43,036 nt of DNA from Pseudomonadota bacterium (lineage in GTDB: Bacteria; Pseudomonadota; Gammaproteobacteria; Burkholderiales; Burkholderiaceae_C). Positions within the stretch are counted from its first letter, which is position 1. Each line of letters opens with the position of its first letter. Positions 29,656 to 40,058 of the stretch are shown piece after piece. The stretch is taken from positions 1-43,036 of the forward strand of contig JAJZDV010000008.1 of assembly GCA_021846025.1 (NCBI GenBank). Reading direction: 5' to 3'. Under the pieces are notes generated by a model that was not told the DNA's origin, did no database searches, and worked only from the letters and a program-made list of their open reading frames with translations. Both the position numbers and the translations under genes were made by a program.

Positions 29656-31551
29656 ATGATGGTTGCCCCGGCCGAATCCCCCCAGTTGCATGCAGGTTCG
29701 GTCGCGCGCGACGCGCGGAAATGGGCCTCCATCCGCCCTTTGCCCGAGACCCTGATTTCCCAGATTGCAGCGGGCGAAGTGGTCGAGCGACCGGCCTCGG
29801 CGCTGCGCGAACTGCTGGACAACGCGCTGGACGCAGGCAGCAGCCGCATCGTCGTGCGACTGGCGCAAGGCGGGCTCGATCTGCTGAGCGTGGAGGACGA
29901 CGGCGGCGGCATTGCGGCCGATGAACTCGCCCTGGCGCTGACGCGGCATGCCACCAGCAAAATCGCCACACTGGACGATCTGGAGCAAGCCCAGAGCCTC
30001 GGGTTTCGCGGTGAGGCCCTGGCTGCCATGGCCGCCGTGGCCGAGGTGGACATCGTCAGCCGCCGGGCTGGCCAGCCCGGCGCAAGCATCGGCGCTGCGG
30101 CCGGACGCATCGGCACCCTGACGCCGGCGGCTGCAGCCCAGGGCACGGTGGTCACGGTCAGGCGCCTGTTCCACGACCTTCCCGCACGCCGACGCTTTCT
30201 CAGGTCGCCACCGACCGAAACGGGTTGGTGCGTGGAGGTGTTCAAGCGCGCGGCGATGGCGCATCCCCATGTCGCCTTCAGCCTCTGGCAGGACGGCCGC
30301 GCCAGCCTGCAATACAGCGCCGACGACAGCGCGGCCGGCTTGCAGCGCCTGGCTGATGTGCTGGGCAGGAGCTTCGCCGAACATGCCCTGCCGGTGCAGG
30401 CGCAGATGGGTCCGCTGGCGGTGCGTGGCCTCGTTTGCCGGCCCACCGCGGCGCGTGCGCGGGCCGAAGTGCAGCAGCTTTTCGTCAACCGCCGCTGGGT
30501 CCGCGACCGGGTCTTGGCCCATGGCGTGCGTGCCGCCTATGCCGACGTGCTGCACGGCGCGCTGCAGCCGCAATACGTCTTGCTGATCGAGTTGCCGCCC
30601 GAGCGCGTGGACGTGAACGTGCACCCGGCCAAGAGCGAGGTGCGTTTTCGCGAATCCCAGGCCGTTCATCAGGCGGTGTTCCATGCCGTGCAGCAGGCGC
30701 TGGCGCCGGCTCTGTCCGGGCGGACGGAGGTGAACTCCGGCGGGCCCGCAGCCGAGGGCGCGTCTGCGACGGCGTACCGCGGTTCACGGCCGAACCTGCC
30801 GTTCGCTACGCCCGGCATGCTGCGCCAAAGCGCCCTGCCCCTGGCCTCCAGGCTGCAGGCGTACGCACCACTGGAGCCGAGCCATGCAGGGCATCTGGCG
30901 GAGAGCGCCTCCCCCAATGCCTGGCCGAGCGAGCAGTTGGATCGTCAAGCGACCACCGTGGCGCCGAGCCAGCCTCTCGGCCAGGCCATTGCCCAGTTGC
31001 ACGGCATCTATATCTTGGCGCAAAACAACCAGGGGCTGGTGATCGTCGACATGCACGCGGCGCACGAACGCGTGGTTTACGAACGGCTCAAGACCGCTTG
31101 GGATCAGCGCAACCTCCCCACACAGCCCTTGCTGATTCCTGCCGGTTTCGCCGCCAGCCCGCAGGAATTGGGCGCGGTGCAGGACCACGCCGAAACTCTC
31201 CAGGCCCTCGGCTTCGACGTCGCCGCGAGCGGACCCGCCAGTCTCGCGGTGCGCAGTCTGCCAGGGCTGCCGGGACCGGCCGATCCGGTGCGTCTGGCGC
31301 GAGCGGTGCTGGCCGATTTGGCGGAATTCGGCACCAGCCAGACGCTGGAGCAACGCCGCAACACCCTGCTCTCCACCATCGCCTGCCACGGCGCGGTGCG
31401 CGCCAACCGGCAACTCACCCTGGGCGAAATGAACGCGCTGTTGCGCGATATGGAGGCCACCGAGCGCTCCGACCAGTGCAACCATGGCCGTCCGACCTGG
31501 CGTCAGGTCAGCCTGGACGAACTCGACGCCTTGTTCCTGCGCGGGCGCTGA
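29656..31551 (+). CDS. mutL: DNA mismatch repair protein MutL with endonuclease motif
   Basis: Mismatch-repair ATPase of 631 residues. The N-terminal GHKL ATPase domain has QIAAGEVVERPAS, LRELLDNALDAG, DDGGGI and GFRGEALAA. The transducer domain includes VNVHPAKSEVRF, and a variable Ala/Pro/Ser linker (~350-435) follows. The C-terminal dimerisation domain begins at QAIAQLHGIYILAQN. It contains DMHAAHERVVYE (~res 465), which fits the nuclease motif D-x-H-A-x2-E-x4-E, and also ACHGAVRAN and CNHGRP, the other metal-site motifs. MutL of species without MutH/Dam has this set, so strand nicking by MutL itself is expected. miaA follows after 15 bp. The start (ATG at 29656 or 29659) has no Shine-Dalgarno. 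Confidence 0.96.
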   Translation: MMVAPAESPQLHAGSVARDARKWASIRPLPETLISQIAAGEVVERPASALRELLDNALDAGSSRIVVRLAQGGLDLLSVEDDGGGIAADELALALTRHATSKIATLDDLEQAQSLGFRGEALAAMAAVAEVDIVSRRAGQPGASIGAAAGRIGTLTPAAAAQGTVVTVRRLFHDLPARRRFLRSPPTETGWCVEVFKRAAMAHPHVAFSLWQDGRASLQYSADDSAAGLQRLADVLGRSFAEHALPVQAQMGPLAVRGLVCRPTAARARAEVQQLFVNRRWVRDRVLAHGVRAAYADVLHGALQPQYVLLIELPPERVDVNVHPAKSEVRFRESQAVHQAVFHAVQQALAPALSGRTEVNSGGPAAEGASATAYRGSRPNLPFATPGMLRQSALPLASRLQAYAPLEPSHAGHLAESASPNAWPSEQLDRQATTVAPSQPLGQAIAQLHGIYILAQNNQGLVIVDMHAAHERVVYERLKTAWDQRNLPTQPLLIPAGFAASPQELGAVQDHAETLQALGFDVAASGPASLAVRSLPGLPGPADPVRLARAVLADLAEFGTSQTLEQRRNTLLSTIACHGAVRANRQLTLGEMNALLRDMEATERSDQCNHGRPTWRQVSLDELDALFLRGR

Positions 31552-31566
31552 GCGGCTCAGGCTGGC

Positions 31567-32535
31567 ATGGACACCGCGGTCCCAACCTTGTTGCCTGCCA
31601 CGGCGTCCAGGCGCCAGCATGCCCCGGTCTGGGCCATCACCGGGCCCACCGCGTCGGGCAAGACCGGCGTCGCGCTGGCCTTGGCGGCACTGCGGCCGAT
31701 CGAGATCATCAGCATGGATTCGGCGCTGGTGTTTCGGGGCATGGATATCGGCACCGCCAAGCCCACGGCAGCCGAACGCGCGCAGGTGCCCCATCACCTG
31801 CTGGACATCCGCGAACCGAGCGCGAGCTACAGCGCCGCGGCCTTTGCAACCGAGGCTGCGGCCCTGATCGACGCCATCCGCCAGCGTGGGCGCGAGCCGC
31901 TGCTGGTCGGCGGCACCTTGCTGTACCTGCATGCGTTGCAACGGGGCCTCAACACGCTGCCCGAGGCCGACGCCAGCGTGCGCGCGGCGATCGCGTGCGA
32001 GGCGCGCGCGCGCGGCTGGCCCGCCATGCATGCCGAACTGGCGCGGGTCGACCCCACCACCGCCGCCCGTCTCGAACCGGGCGACGCCCAGCGCATCCAG
32101 CGTGCACTTGAGGTCTGGAAGCTCAGTGGCAAGCCCATGTCAGCCCATTTCGCCGAGCCGCCCGGCGCGCCGGATGTGCCGCTGCGGGTGCTGGCGCTGG
32201 AGCCATCCAGTCGCGCGCAATTGCATGCCCGCATCGCCCGTCGCTTCGACGCCATGCTGGACGCCGGTTTTCTCGACGAGGTGCGCCACCTGCGCGCTCG
32301 CGGCGACCTGCATGCCGCGCTCCCGTCCATGCGCGCCGTCGGCTACCGCCAGGCCTGGGCGCATCTGAACGGCGAGATCGACGCCAGCACCTTCGCTGCG
32401 CAAGCCATCGCCGCCACCCGGCAACTGGCCAAGCGCCAGCTCACCTGGCTGCGTGGCATGCCCCACAGACAGGTGGTGGACTGTTGCGCCGCCGACGCCA
32501 CCGATCAGGCGCTGCGGTCCCTGCTTCGATCCTGA
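31567..32535 (+). CDS. miaA: tRNA dimethylallyltransferase
   Basis: Adds a dimethylallyl group from DMAPP to N6 of A37 in tRNAs reading UNN codons. It is 322 residues, near the usual 310-320. Walker A is GPTASGKT (~26-33), and the catalytic Asp and following block are in [49 protein letters not shown] and a C-terminal [15 protein letters not shown] (tRNA-binding) follow. The usual DSxQVY or DSALVY tyrosine is Phe here (ALVF), a conservative change. The ATG at 31567 is 15 bp after the mutL stop with CTCAGG upstream. mutL-miaA linkage is widespread in Proteobacteria, and the two are probably co-transcribed. Confidence 0.96.
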   Translation: MDTAVPTLLPATASRRQHAPVWAITGPTASGKTGVALALAALRPIEIISMDSALVFRGMDIGTAKPTAAERAQVPHHLLDIREPSASYSAAAFATEAAALIDAIRQRGREPLLVGGTLLYLHALQRGLNTLPEADASVRAAIACEARARGWPAMHAELARVDPTTAARLEPGDAQRIQRALEVWKLSGKPMSAHFAEPPGAPDVPLRVLALEPSSRAQLHARIARRFDAMLDAGFLDEVRHLRARGDLHAALPSMRAVGYRQAWAHLNGEIDASTFAAQAIAATRQLAKRQLTWLRGMPHRQVVDCCAADATDQALRSLLRS

Positions 32536-32733
32536 AGCGCAAGTCGAATCCGGCATCTGCCACGGCGACGCGGCTCCGTCGGCACCAGTCCCGGTCCTGC
32601 ACGTGCTCACCAAGCCGGGCCAGGCATGGAGACCAATCCACGATTCGTGCAATTTGTCACGATGACGTCGACGCAGTGACCTGCTCGGGAACTCAAACGC
32701 GCGTCACGGCTTCGAGAATAGGGGCACAGGTTC

Positions 32734-32752
32734 CGGAGATCACCCATCTCCG
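32734..32752 (+). promoter_or_regulatory. Perfect hairpin/dyad just upstream of the GGDEF gene
   Basis: CGGAGAT at 32734-32740 and ATCTCCG at 32746-32752 form a perfect 7-bp inverted repeat with a CACCC loop. It ends 20 nt before the start codon and immediately before the ribosome site GGGAG. As RNA it would be a stable stem in the leader; as DNA it could be an operator. The 237-bp gap between miaA and this gene holds little else: one short palindrome, CACGATTCGTG at 32639-32649. Confidence 0.4.
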
Positions 32753-32772
32753 ACCCTTTGGGAGCGAGCCGC

Positions 32773-34065
32773 ATGACAGACCCTCGGGAAACTTCAGGCC
32801 CAGGCAGGCAGCCCTGCAGTGCCGCGAGCCGCGCACGCGCCGGCTACCTGGCCGAAGCGGGCTCGACCTTGCTGACCTGCTTCAGTGCCGAGACCCATGC
32901 CTGCATCGACGCCAACGCGGCTTTCGCTGACTTGATCGGCGTGCCGAAGGCTGCCTTGGTGGGCCGGCATTTGTCGCAGGTTTTCGAGCCGCAATGCCTC
33001 GCCCTGATTGAGCCGTTCATGCACGGCACACGGGAGGATCGGCAGGAACAGTTGTTCGAGCTGCGCATCCGTGACGCTGCTGGCCGTGTGCGTGATTTCG
33101 ATGTCATCTTGCTGCCCTACGCCCCTGGTGGCGCCGTGCTGGAGTTGTGCCTGGTGATGCACGAGGTCACACGCTTTCGCGCCATGGCGCGCATGGCGCA
33201 CGAAGCGGCCGCACGCCTGCACCGTTTCATGGACGCCAGCACGGAGGGGATCGTGTTCCAGCGCGACGGTGTGATCGTGGACATGAATCCGGCCCTGGCA
33301 CGGCTGCTGGGCTATGTGGGTCAAGACATCATCGGCCGGCGCGTCATGGACTTCGTCAGCCCCGATTACCGGGACATCGTGATCGGCAAATTCCGTCGCA
33401 ACGTGGTCAACAGCCCTTACGAAGTCACGCTGCTGCACCGCGATGGTTACGACATCCCGGCGGAACTCGTCAGCAGCAATGTCGAATTCGACGGCGAGAT
33501 GCTGCGCATGACCCTGGTGCGCGACATCCGCGCCCGCCGCGCCGCCGAGCGCCGCATGCGCGAACTGGCCGAGCGCGACGGGCTCACCGGCCTGTACAAC
33601 CGGCGCATGTTCCTCGAGCAACTGCCCGCACGCATCGCCGGACTGGCCGAGCGCGAACAGACCGCCGCGCTGCTGTTCATCGATCTCGACCGCTTCAAGC
33701 AAGTGAACGACCGTCACGGCCATGCCCAGGGCGACCGCCTGCTGCAGACCGTGGGGCGGGAGCTGCTGACGTTTCTCACACCGGGTGACATTGCCGGGCG
33801 CATGGGAGGAGACGAGTTCGCGGTTCTGCTCACAGGCATTCAGCCCGAGGCTGCAGCACACCGTGCACGGGCTCTGCTGGCACGACTGCAAGCCGCGTTC
33901 GACTTCACCGGGTTGACCGAAATGGCCTACGCCTCCATCGGTTTGGCCCTGTTCCCCAATCACAGCCAGACCGCCGACACCTTGCGACGTCAGGCGGACC
34001 AGGCCATGTACCTGGCGAAGGCCCAGGGCGGCAATGCCGTGCGGCTCTACGCCCCGGCGGACTGA
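32773..34065 (+). CDS. Diguanylate cyclase with two PAS domains (PAS-PAS-GGDEF)
   Basis: Signalling enzyme that makes c-di-GMP from two GTP. The start is the ATG at 32773 (MTDPRETSG, 430 aa) with GGGAG about 8 nt upstream; the track's TTG at 32758 is not needed. No membrane segment is seen, so it should be cytoplasmic. PAS 1 is ~25-130 (ACIDANAAFADLIGVP), PAS 2 is ~150-260 (TEGIVFQRDGVIVDMNPALARLLGY; parts quoted), then a short helix RRAAERRMRELAERDGLTGLYNRR leads into GGDEF (~275-425). The active-site motif is GGDEF in RMGGDEFAVL (~res 345). The RxxD inhibitory site five residues before it reads TPGD, so product inhibition at that site is probably absent. No EAL domain is present. The 3' end overlaps uvrA by 19 bp. 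Confidence 0.93.
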   Translation: MTDPRETSGPGRQPCSAASRARAGYLAEAGSTLLTCFSAETHACIDANAAFADLIGVPKAALVGRHLSQVFEPQCLALIEPFMHGTREDRQEQLFELRIRDAAGRVRDFDVILLPYAPGGAVLELCLVMHEVTRFRAMARMAHEAAARLHRFMDASTEGIVFQRDGVIVDMNPALARLLGYVGQDIIGRRVMDFVSPDYRDIVIGKFRRNVVNSPYEVTLLHRDGYDIPAELVSSNVEFDGEMLRMTLVRDIRARRAAERRMRELAERDGLTGLYNRRMFLEQLPARIAGLAEREQTAALLFIDLDRFKQVNDRHGHAQGDRLLQTVGRELLTFLTPGDIAGRMGGDEFAVLLTGIQPEAAAHRARALLARLQAAFDFTGLTEMAYASIGLALFPNHSQTADTLRRQADQAMYLAKAQGGNAVRLYAPAD

Positions 34066-37000
34066 GTCTGCTCCGGGTTGAGCGCGGCAGGCGCTGGGTG
34101 CGCGCGTTCGCGCATGAAGCTGCCCAGCGCGTTCGCCGTGTGGCCTTCTGCCGCGTTGGCGACGGCGTCGACATAGTCGCGCGGAGGTCCGGCATGCACC
34201 AATGCGCCACCACCCGCACCGCCTTCGGGGCCGAGGTCGATGATCCAGTCGCTCGATGCCATCACGTCCAGGTTGTGCTCGACCACCACCACGGTATGTC
34301 CGGCATCGGCCAGGCGCAGCAGCACGCGGATCAGCTTGTCGACATCGGCCATGTGCAGGCCCACCGTGGGTTCGTCCAGAACGTAGAGTGTCGGGCGCAA
34401 GGCCGCGGTGGCGAGTTCGGTCACGAGCTTCAGGCGCTGCGCCTCGCCACCCGAGAGCTGCGGACTCGGCTGGCCCAGGCGCAGGTAACCGAGGCCGACA
34501 TCCTGCAGCAACTGCAAGGCGCGGGTGATGCGTGGGTGCGCGGCGAAAAACTCCAGCGCCGCATCCACGCTCAGTTGCAGCACCTCACCGGCCGACTGGC
34601 CGCGCAGCTTCACGCTCAAGGTCTCGGCGTTGAAACGCAGGCCGTTGCAGTCCTCGCAGGGCTGAATGACGTCCGGCAGGAAGTTCATCTCCACGCGAAT
34701 GGCCCCCTGGCCCTCGCAGGTCGGGCAGCGGCCCGGGCCGGCGTTGAAGGAAAAGCGTCCGGCCTTGAAGCCGCGCATGCGCGCCTCCAGCGTGTCGGCG
34801 AACAGCTTGCGGATGTCGTCCCAGATGCCGACATAGGTGGCCGGGCAGGAGCGCGGGGTTTTGCCGATGGGCGTTTGATCCACTTCCAGCACGCGCTCGA
34901 TGGTGTTCATCCCGAGGAGTGCCTTGCACCCCACCGGAACCCCCTCGCCGGCCAGCAGCGACTGGGCGCTGGCGTACAACACGCCGCGCGCCAGGCTCGA
35001 TTTGCCCGAGCCTGAAACTCCGGTGACGACACTGAGCCGCGCCAGCGGAAAGCGGACGTCGATACCGCGCAGGTTGTGCAGTTGCGCACCGCGAATGTCC
35101 AGTGCCGGCGTGTCGGCGTGGGTCGCGGGACGCGGCACCAGCGGGTGGCGCAACGGTTCGCGCAGGTAGCGTGCGGTGAGCGAATCCGGATGGCGCATCA
35201 GCTCCGCCAGCGTACCCTGAGCCACCACCTGACCGCCCAGGTTGCCGGCGCCTGGGCCGATGTCGAGCAGGATGTCGGCGCGGCGGATGGTGTCTTCGTC
35301 GTGCTCCACCACCACCAGGGTATTGCCGCGTGCGCGCAGGTCGTCCAGCGCGTCGAGCAGGCGACGGTTGTCGCGCGGATGCAGGCCGATGGTGGGCTCG
35401 TCGAGCACGTAGGCCACGCCTCGCAGATTGCTGCCGAGCTGCGCCGCCAGGCGAATGCGCTGCGCTTCGCCACCGGAGAGCGTGGGGGCGGCGCGGTCGA
35501 GACCGAGATAGCCGAGTCCGACACGTTGCAGGAATTGCAGTCGGGTGCGGATTTCGCTCAGCATGTCACGGCCCACGGCCTGCTCGCGCGCGTCGAGGGT
35601 GAGCGTGTCGAACCAGGCATGCGCTGCGTCCACCGCCAGTGCCGAGATCTGGGCGATGGACTGGCCGCGAAAGCGCACCGCCAGCGACACCGGGTTCAGC
35701 CGTGCCCCCTGGCATTGCGGGCAGGGTTGCGCGTCGCCATCGTCACGCCAGACGCCCTCCTCGCCGGTCTGTTCGGCGTCGAAATGCGGCAGCCGCGCGC
35801 CCGTGCCGAAACAGCCCTGGCACCAGCCCGCGGAGGAGTTGTAGGAAAACTGGCGCGGGTCCAGTTCGGGGAAGCTGCGGGCGCATGAGGGGCAGGCGCG
35901 GCGGGTGCTGAACTGGCGCAGGTCCAGCCCGGCATGGGCGCCGATCACGTCTCCCGCAGCCATCGCGGAACGCAGCTTGTCGAGCGGCCACACCACCTGC
36001 ACCACGCCCTTGCCGAGCTGCACCGCCTCGCGCACCAGAGCGCGCAGGCCGGCCTCGTGTTCCGGCAGCAGGGTCAACTCGCCCAGCGGCAGCGCGATGT
36101 CGTGTTCGCGAAAGCGGTCGGGCCGCGGCCAGGGATCGGTCGGCAGGAAGGCGCCGTCCACCCACAAATGGCTGTGGCCGCGCCTGGCCGCCCATTGCGC
36201 AAGTTCGGTGTAGACGCCCTTGCGCTGCACCACCAGTGGCGTCATGACGCCCACGGTTTGGCCGCGCAGTTCGCGCAGCAGCTGCGCGACGATGGCCTCC
36301 TCGCTCTGGGGCGCGATCGGCACCCGGCAGTCGGGGCAGTATTGCGTGCCGAGTTTGGTGTAGATCAGGCGCAGGAATGGATGGGTTTCGGTCAACGTGC
36401 CCACCGTGCTCTTGCGCCCGCCACGGCTGGTGCGCTGGGCAATGGCGACGGTGGGCGGAATGCCGTAGATGGCATCCACATCCGGCCGCGGCGGCGGCTG
36501 CACGAACTGCCGTGCATAGGCGTTGATCGACTCCAGGTAGCGGCGCTGGCCCTCGCTGAACAACACGTCGAACGCCAGCGAACTCTTGCCCGAACCGGAG
36601 ACGCCGGTGATGACCGTCATGCTGCCGCGCGGCAGGTCAACGTCGATGTTTTGCAGGTTGTGCTCGCGCGCATGGCGAATGGCGATGAAGCCCTCGCGCC
36701 CGCGCCGCACCGCCTGCGCCAGGTAGGCGCCGGGCGCTTCGGCGGCTTGCAGATGTTGCGGGGAGTTGGCCGCACCGCCCTCCCGCCACCCCGCACCCGT
36801 GGGCAGAGCGTGCACGGTGCCGTGCGAAGCCGATGTCTGCTCCTCCCGACCTCCCGTGGCGGGTGCGGACGTTGCCCTTGCCTCCTGGGTTGACACACTG
36901 GCCACCGATGACGAGGCCTGGGGTGCCGGGCCGACCTGCCAGCGATAGTGCTCCAGAGCCTGCCCGGTGTGCGACGCGGCGCAGGCTTGCACCGCTTCCG

Positions 37001-40000
37001 GCGGGCCGGCGGCGACGATCCGCCCTCCTGCGTCGCCTCCTTCGGGGCCGAGGTCGATCACCCAGTCGCTCGCGGCGATCACGTCCAGGTTGTGCTCGAT
37101 CAGCACCACGGTGTGGCCAGTGTCCACCAGTTCATGCAGGGCACGCAACAGCTTGGCGATGTCGTCGAAATGCAGCCCGGTGGTGGGCTCGTCGAGCAGG
37201 AACAGGCTGCCCTTGCGCACGCCTCGCCCGGCCGTTTTGCGTGCCTCGGCGAGGAATGCGGCGAGCTTGAGGCGCTGCGCCTCGCCGCCCGAGAGCGTGG
37301 GTGTGGGTTGCCCCAGACGCAGGTAATCCAGGCCCACCGACTGCAGCGCCTTCAGACCTGGCATCAGGTCGCGCTCCTTGGCGAAGGCGGCCAGGGCCTC
37401 GGCCACGGTGAGTTCGAGCACGTCGGCCACGCTCAGGCTGCGGCCATCCGGCAGGGCAAGTTTGACCTCCAGCACTTCGGCGCGAAAGCGACTGCCGTCG
37501 CAGTCGGCGCAGCGCAAGTAAACATCGGAGAGAAACTGCATTTCCACATGCTCGAAGCCCGATCCGCCGCACGCGGGGCAGCGGCCGTCGCCGCTGTTGA
37601 AGCTGAAGGTGCCGGCGCTGTAGCCACGCCTCTGCGCCTCGGGCAGCGCGGCAAAGCGCTTGCGCAAGGCGTCGAAGGCGCCGACGAAACTCACCGGGTT
37701 GGAGCGGGCCGTCTTGCCCATGGAGGACTGGTCGACCAGCACCACGTCGGCCACCTGCTCGGCACCGAGGAGGCGGTCGTGTGCGCCGGGTTCGGGAGCG
37801 GTCTTGCCCAATGCGCGGGCCAGGGCGGGAAAAAGCACGTCACCCATCAGCGTGGACTTGCCACAACCCGACACCCCGGTGACGCTGACCAGCGCCCGCA
37901 GCGGGAATTCCGCGGTGATGCTGCGCAGGTTGTGCTCCCGTGCGCCTTCCAGGATGAGGCGCGGTGCGATGAGCCGGCCAGCGGGGTCCACCGCGATGCG
38001 GCGCGGCGCACGGTCGGGCTGGACCCGCCGTTCGCCACGCAGATAGGCGCCCGTCAGCGTGGCGGCGAGGCGCAAGCCGGCGAGATCGCCCTGGAACACG
38101 ACTTGGCCGCCGTGCTCGCCCGCGCCGGGACCGAGTTCCAGCAGGTGATCGGCGGCAAGCATCACCTGCGGATCATGTTCGACCACCAGCAGGGAATTGC
38201 CGGCCAGCTTCAGGTCCTGCATCACGGCGTTGAGCCGATGCAGATCGCGCGGGTGCAGGCCGATGGAGGGCTCGTCGAGCACGAACAGGGTTTGCGTCAG
38301 CGAGGTGCCCAGGGCGGTGGTGAGGTTGATGCGCTGCACCTCGCCGCCCGAGAGCGTGCGCGACTGCCGGTCGAGCGTGAGATAGCCCAGCCCGACGTCC
38401 AGCAGGTAACGCAGCCGGGCGCGAATTTCATCCAGCAGCAGTCGCGTCGCGGCGTCGGCTCCGGGGTCGTGCTCCATCGCGGCGAAAAAGGCATGGGCGC
38501 GCGCCACCGGCAACTGCATCACGTCGTGCAGGCACAGGCCGGGGAGTTGCATCGCGACAGCGTCGGTCCAGTGCACACCCTGTGGCCGAAAACGGGGCCG
38601 GTCAGCCAGGGCGGCATCGGCCTCCTCCCTGCCGCCCACACGCCAGAGCAGGCCGTCGAGCTTGAGGCGCGCGCCGCCGCAGGCGGGGCATGGGCTGCTG
38701 CTGCGGTATTTGGACAGCAGCACGCGCACATGCATCTTGTAGGTGCGGGTTTCCAGCCATTCGAAAAACCGCCGCACGCCGAAATACTGTTTGGTCCAAC
38801 TGCCTCTCCAGTCGGGATCGCCTTCCAGCACCCAGTGGCGCTCGCCGGCAGTGAGTTCGGCCCAGGGAACGTCCAGCCGCACGCCAGCGCCTGGGGCATG
38901 GCGCTCCAGGTCTTTTTGCGCGTCCTTGAAGCTGGTGGTCTGCCAGGGCTTGATGGCCCCCTGTTTCAGGCTCTTGCGACCGTCCGGAATCACCAGACCC
39001 CAGTCCAGCCCGAGCGTGCGGCCGAAGCCGCGACAGGTTTCGCAGGCGCCCACGGGCGAGTTGAAGCTGAACAGACCAGGGCTGGCCTCGCGGTAGGCGA
39101 TGTCGCAATGCGCGCAATGCAGGTCGGAGGAGTACCGCCAAAGCTGCCGAGTGCCCCCGGAAGTCCCCGAGCGGACTTCGCCCCCCGAGGGGGTCAAGGC
39201 AGCTTGGGATCGGCCCGGCGCTTCCTGCCGTGTGCCCCCGGAAGTCCCCGAGCGGACTTCACCCCCCGGGGGGGTCAAGGCAGCTTGGGATCGGCCCGGC
39301 GCTTCCTGGAGGGCGTCGGCGACAGCCGGATCAACCTCGGCCGCCGGCCACACCGTCATGCGCCCTTGTCCCAGGCGCAGTGCGGCCTCCACGCCTTCCA
39401 TCAGCCGTGCCGTTTCGACGCTGGTCGCGCGGAAGCGGTCCTGCACCACCTGCAGCACGTCCCCCCCGTGCTGATGCACACGGGTGTAGCCCTGCGCCGC
39501 CAGCCCCTGCAGCACGGTGTCCTCTGGCAAGCCAGCGGGTATGGGGACGGGGAAGGTGAGCACCAGCCGGGGATCACCGGTTTGCGAGGCGCGTTGCAAC
39601 ACATCGGCAGCGATGCTGGCCGGGGTTTCGCGGCGCACCGCGGTCCCGCACTGGCGGCAATGCAGCCGGCTGGAGCGGGCGAACAGGAGCTTGAGGTGGT
39701 CGGCCAGTTCGGTCATGGTCCCCACGGTGGAGCGCGAGGTGCGCACCGGGTTGGTCTGGTCGATGGCGATCGCCGGCAAGATGCCGTCGATGCGATCGAC
39801 CTGCGGCCGATCCATGCGGTCGAGGAACTGGCGGGCGTAAGGGGAGAAGGTTTCGACATAGCGCCGCTGGCCCTCGGCATACACCGTGTCGAACACCAGT
39901 GAACTCTTGCCCGAGCCCGAGACACCGGTGACGACGACGATCTGCCCCAGGGGGATGCGCAGATCGAGGTTTTTCAGGTTGTTCTGCCGCGCCCCCTCGA

Positions 40001-40052
40001 TGTGCAGGGCCGCAGGGGCTGGGGTCGGGTGGATGGGGTCGCGTGCGGTCAT
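34047..40052 (-). CDS. uvrA: Tandem-fused UvrA excinuclease subunit (two UvrA units, ~2001 aa)
   Basis: Damage-sensing ATPase of nucleotide excision repair, here as one ~2001-residue protein made of two full UvrA-like units; ordinary UvrA has ~940. Unit 1 (~1-1040) has ATPase sites GVSGSGKSS (~44-52) and GVSGCGKST (~730), signatures [10 protein letters not shown] and [10 protein letters not shown], and zinc modules CAHC...CETC and CPAC...CADC. A low-complexity linker (~1040-1110, S/A/T/E/G-rich) follows. Unit 2 (~1120-1990) has GVSGSGKSS twice (~1150, ~1680), [24 protein letters not shown]...CQGC and CPTC...CEDC. Within unit 1, just before its first zinc module, sit two 27-residue repeats encoded by an 81-bp palindromic DNA element. 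The start is the ATG at 40052 (the track's GTG is one codon earlier). Known fused UvrA proteins occur in Burkholderiales; whether this replaces a normal UvrA is unknown. Confidence 0.92.
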   Translation of the reverse strand: MTARDPIHPTPAPAALHIEGARQNNLKNLDLRIPLGQIVVVTGVSGSGKSSLVFDTVYAEGQRRYVETFSPYARQFLDRMDRPQVDRIDGILPAIAIDQTNPVRTSRSTVGTMTELADHLKLLFARSSRLHCRQCGTAVRRETPASIAADVLQRASQTGDPRLVLTFPVPIPAGLPEDTVLQGLAAQGYTRVHQHGGDVLQVVQDRFRATSVETARLMEGVEAALRLGQGRMTVWPAAEVDPAVADALQEAPGRSQAALTPPGGEVRSGTSGGTRQEAPGRSQAALTPSGGEVRSGTSGGTRQLWRYSSDLHCAHCDIAYREASPGLFSFNSPVGACETCRGFGRTLGLDWGLVIPDGRKSLKQGAIKPWQTTSFKDAQKDLERHAPGAGVRLDVPWAELTAGERHWVLEGDPDWRGSWTKQYFGVRRFFEWLETRTYKMHVRVLLSKYRSSSPCPACGGARLKLDGLLWRVGGREEADAALADRPRFRPQGVHWTDAVAMQLPGLCLHDVMQLPVARAHAFFAAMEHDPGADAATRLLLDEIRARLRYLLDVGLGYLTLDRQSRTLSGGEVQRINLTTALGTSLTQTLFVLDEPSIGLHPRDLHRLNAVMQDLKLAGNSLLVVEHDPQVMLAADHLLELGPGAGEHGGQVVFQGDLAGLRLAATLTGAYLRGERRVQPDRAPRRIAVDPAGRLIAPRLILEGAREHNLRSITAEFPLRALVSVTGVSGCGKSTLMGDVLFPALARALGKTAPEPGAHDRLLGAEQVADVVLVDQSSMGKTARSNPVSFVGAFDALRKRFAALPEAQRRGYSAGTFSFNSGDGRCPACGGSGFEHVEMQFLSDVYLRCADCDGSRFRAEVLEVKLALPDGRSLSVADVLELTVAEALAAFAKERDLMPGLKALQSVGLDYLRLGQPTPTLSGGEAQRLKLAAFLAEARKTAGRGVRKGSLFLLDEPTTGLHFDDIAKLLRALHELVDTGHTVVLIEHNLDVIAASDWVIDLGPEGGDAGGRIVAAGPPEAVQACAASHTGQALEHYRWQVGPAPQASSSVASVSTQEARATSAPATGGREEQTSASHGTVHALPTGAGWREGGAANSPQHLQAAEAPGAYLAQAVRRGREGFIAIRHAREHNLQNIDVDLPRGSMTVITGVSGSGKSSLAFDVLFSEGQRRYLESINAYARQFVQPPPRPDVDAIYGIPPTVAIAQRTSRGGRKSTVGTLTETHPFLRLIYTKLGTQYCPDCRVPIAPQSEEAIVAQLLRELRGQTVGVMTPLVVQRKGVYTELAQWAARRGHSHLWVDGAFLPTDPWPRPDRFREHDIALPLGELTLLPEHEAGLRALVREAVQLGKGVVQVVWPLDKLRSAMAAGDVIGAHAGLDLRQFSTRRACPSCARSFPELDPRQFSYNSSAGWCQGCFGTGARLPHFDAEQTGEEGVWRDDGDAQPCPQCQGARLNPVSLAVRFRGQSIAQISALAVDAAHAWFDTLTLDAREQAVGRDMLSEIRTRLQFLQRVGLGYLGLDRAAPTLSGGEAQRIRLAAQLGSNLRGVAYVLDEPTIGLHPRDNRRLLDALDDLRARGNTLVVVEHDEDTIRRADILLDIGPGAGNLGGQVVAQGTLAELMRHPDSLTARYLREPLRHPLVPRPATHADTPALDIRGAQLHNLRGIDVRFPLARLSVVTGVSGSGKSSLARGVLYASAQSLLAGEGVPVGCKALLGMNTIERVLEVDQTPIGKTPRSCPATYVGIWDDIRKLFADTLEARMRGFKAGRFSFNAGPGRCPTCEGQGAIRVEMNFLPDVIQPCEDCNGLRFNAETLSVKLRGQSAGEVLQLSVDAALEFFAAHPRITRALQLLQDVGLGYLRLGQPSPQLSGGEAQRLKLVTELATAALRPTLYVLDEPTVGLHMADVDKLIRVLLRLADAGHTVVVVEHNLDVMASSDWIIDLGPEGGAGGGALVHAGPPRDYVDAVANAAEGHTANALGSFMRERAHPAPAALNPEQTQSAGA
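39145..39308. repeat. Tandem duplicate of an 81-bp palindromic element inside uvrA
   Basis: Two copies with period 81 bp begin at 39151 and 39232. Over the first 77 bases they differ at only two positions. A short CTGCCG precedes both copies. Each unit holds nested dyads: GAAGTCC/GGACTTC (7 bp, 6-nt loop) and a C5/G5 arm. On the uvrA strand each copy encodes 27 residues ([13 protein letters not shown][P/S]GGEV then RSGTSGGTR) without a stop. The composition and palindromes look like intergenic REP-type repeats, not like UvrA coding sequence. Confidence 0.9.
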
Positions 40053-40058
40053 CACGCC

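Noticed and set aside
36750-36930. Low-complexity stretch between UvrA units, considered as a fusion artefact or frameshift scar
   Set aside because: The frame stays open throughout, with Ser/Ala/Thr/Glu-rich linker composition and no stop or start pair. It looks like a natural interdomain linker, though reads should confirm it.
36948-39902. 984-aa open frame antisense to uvrA
   Set aside because: Long antisense frames are expected in GC-rich genes. It has no recognisable domain, is Gln/His/Ala-rich with biased composition, and lies wholly inside a gene with many conserved motifs.
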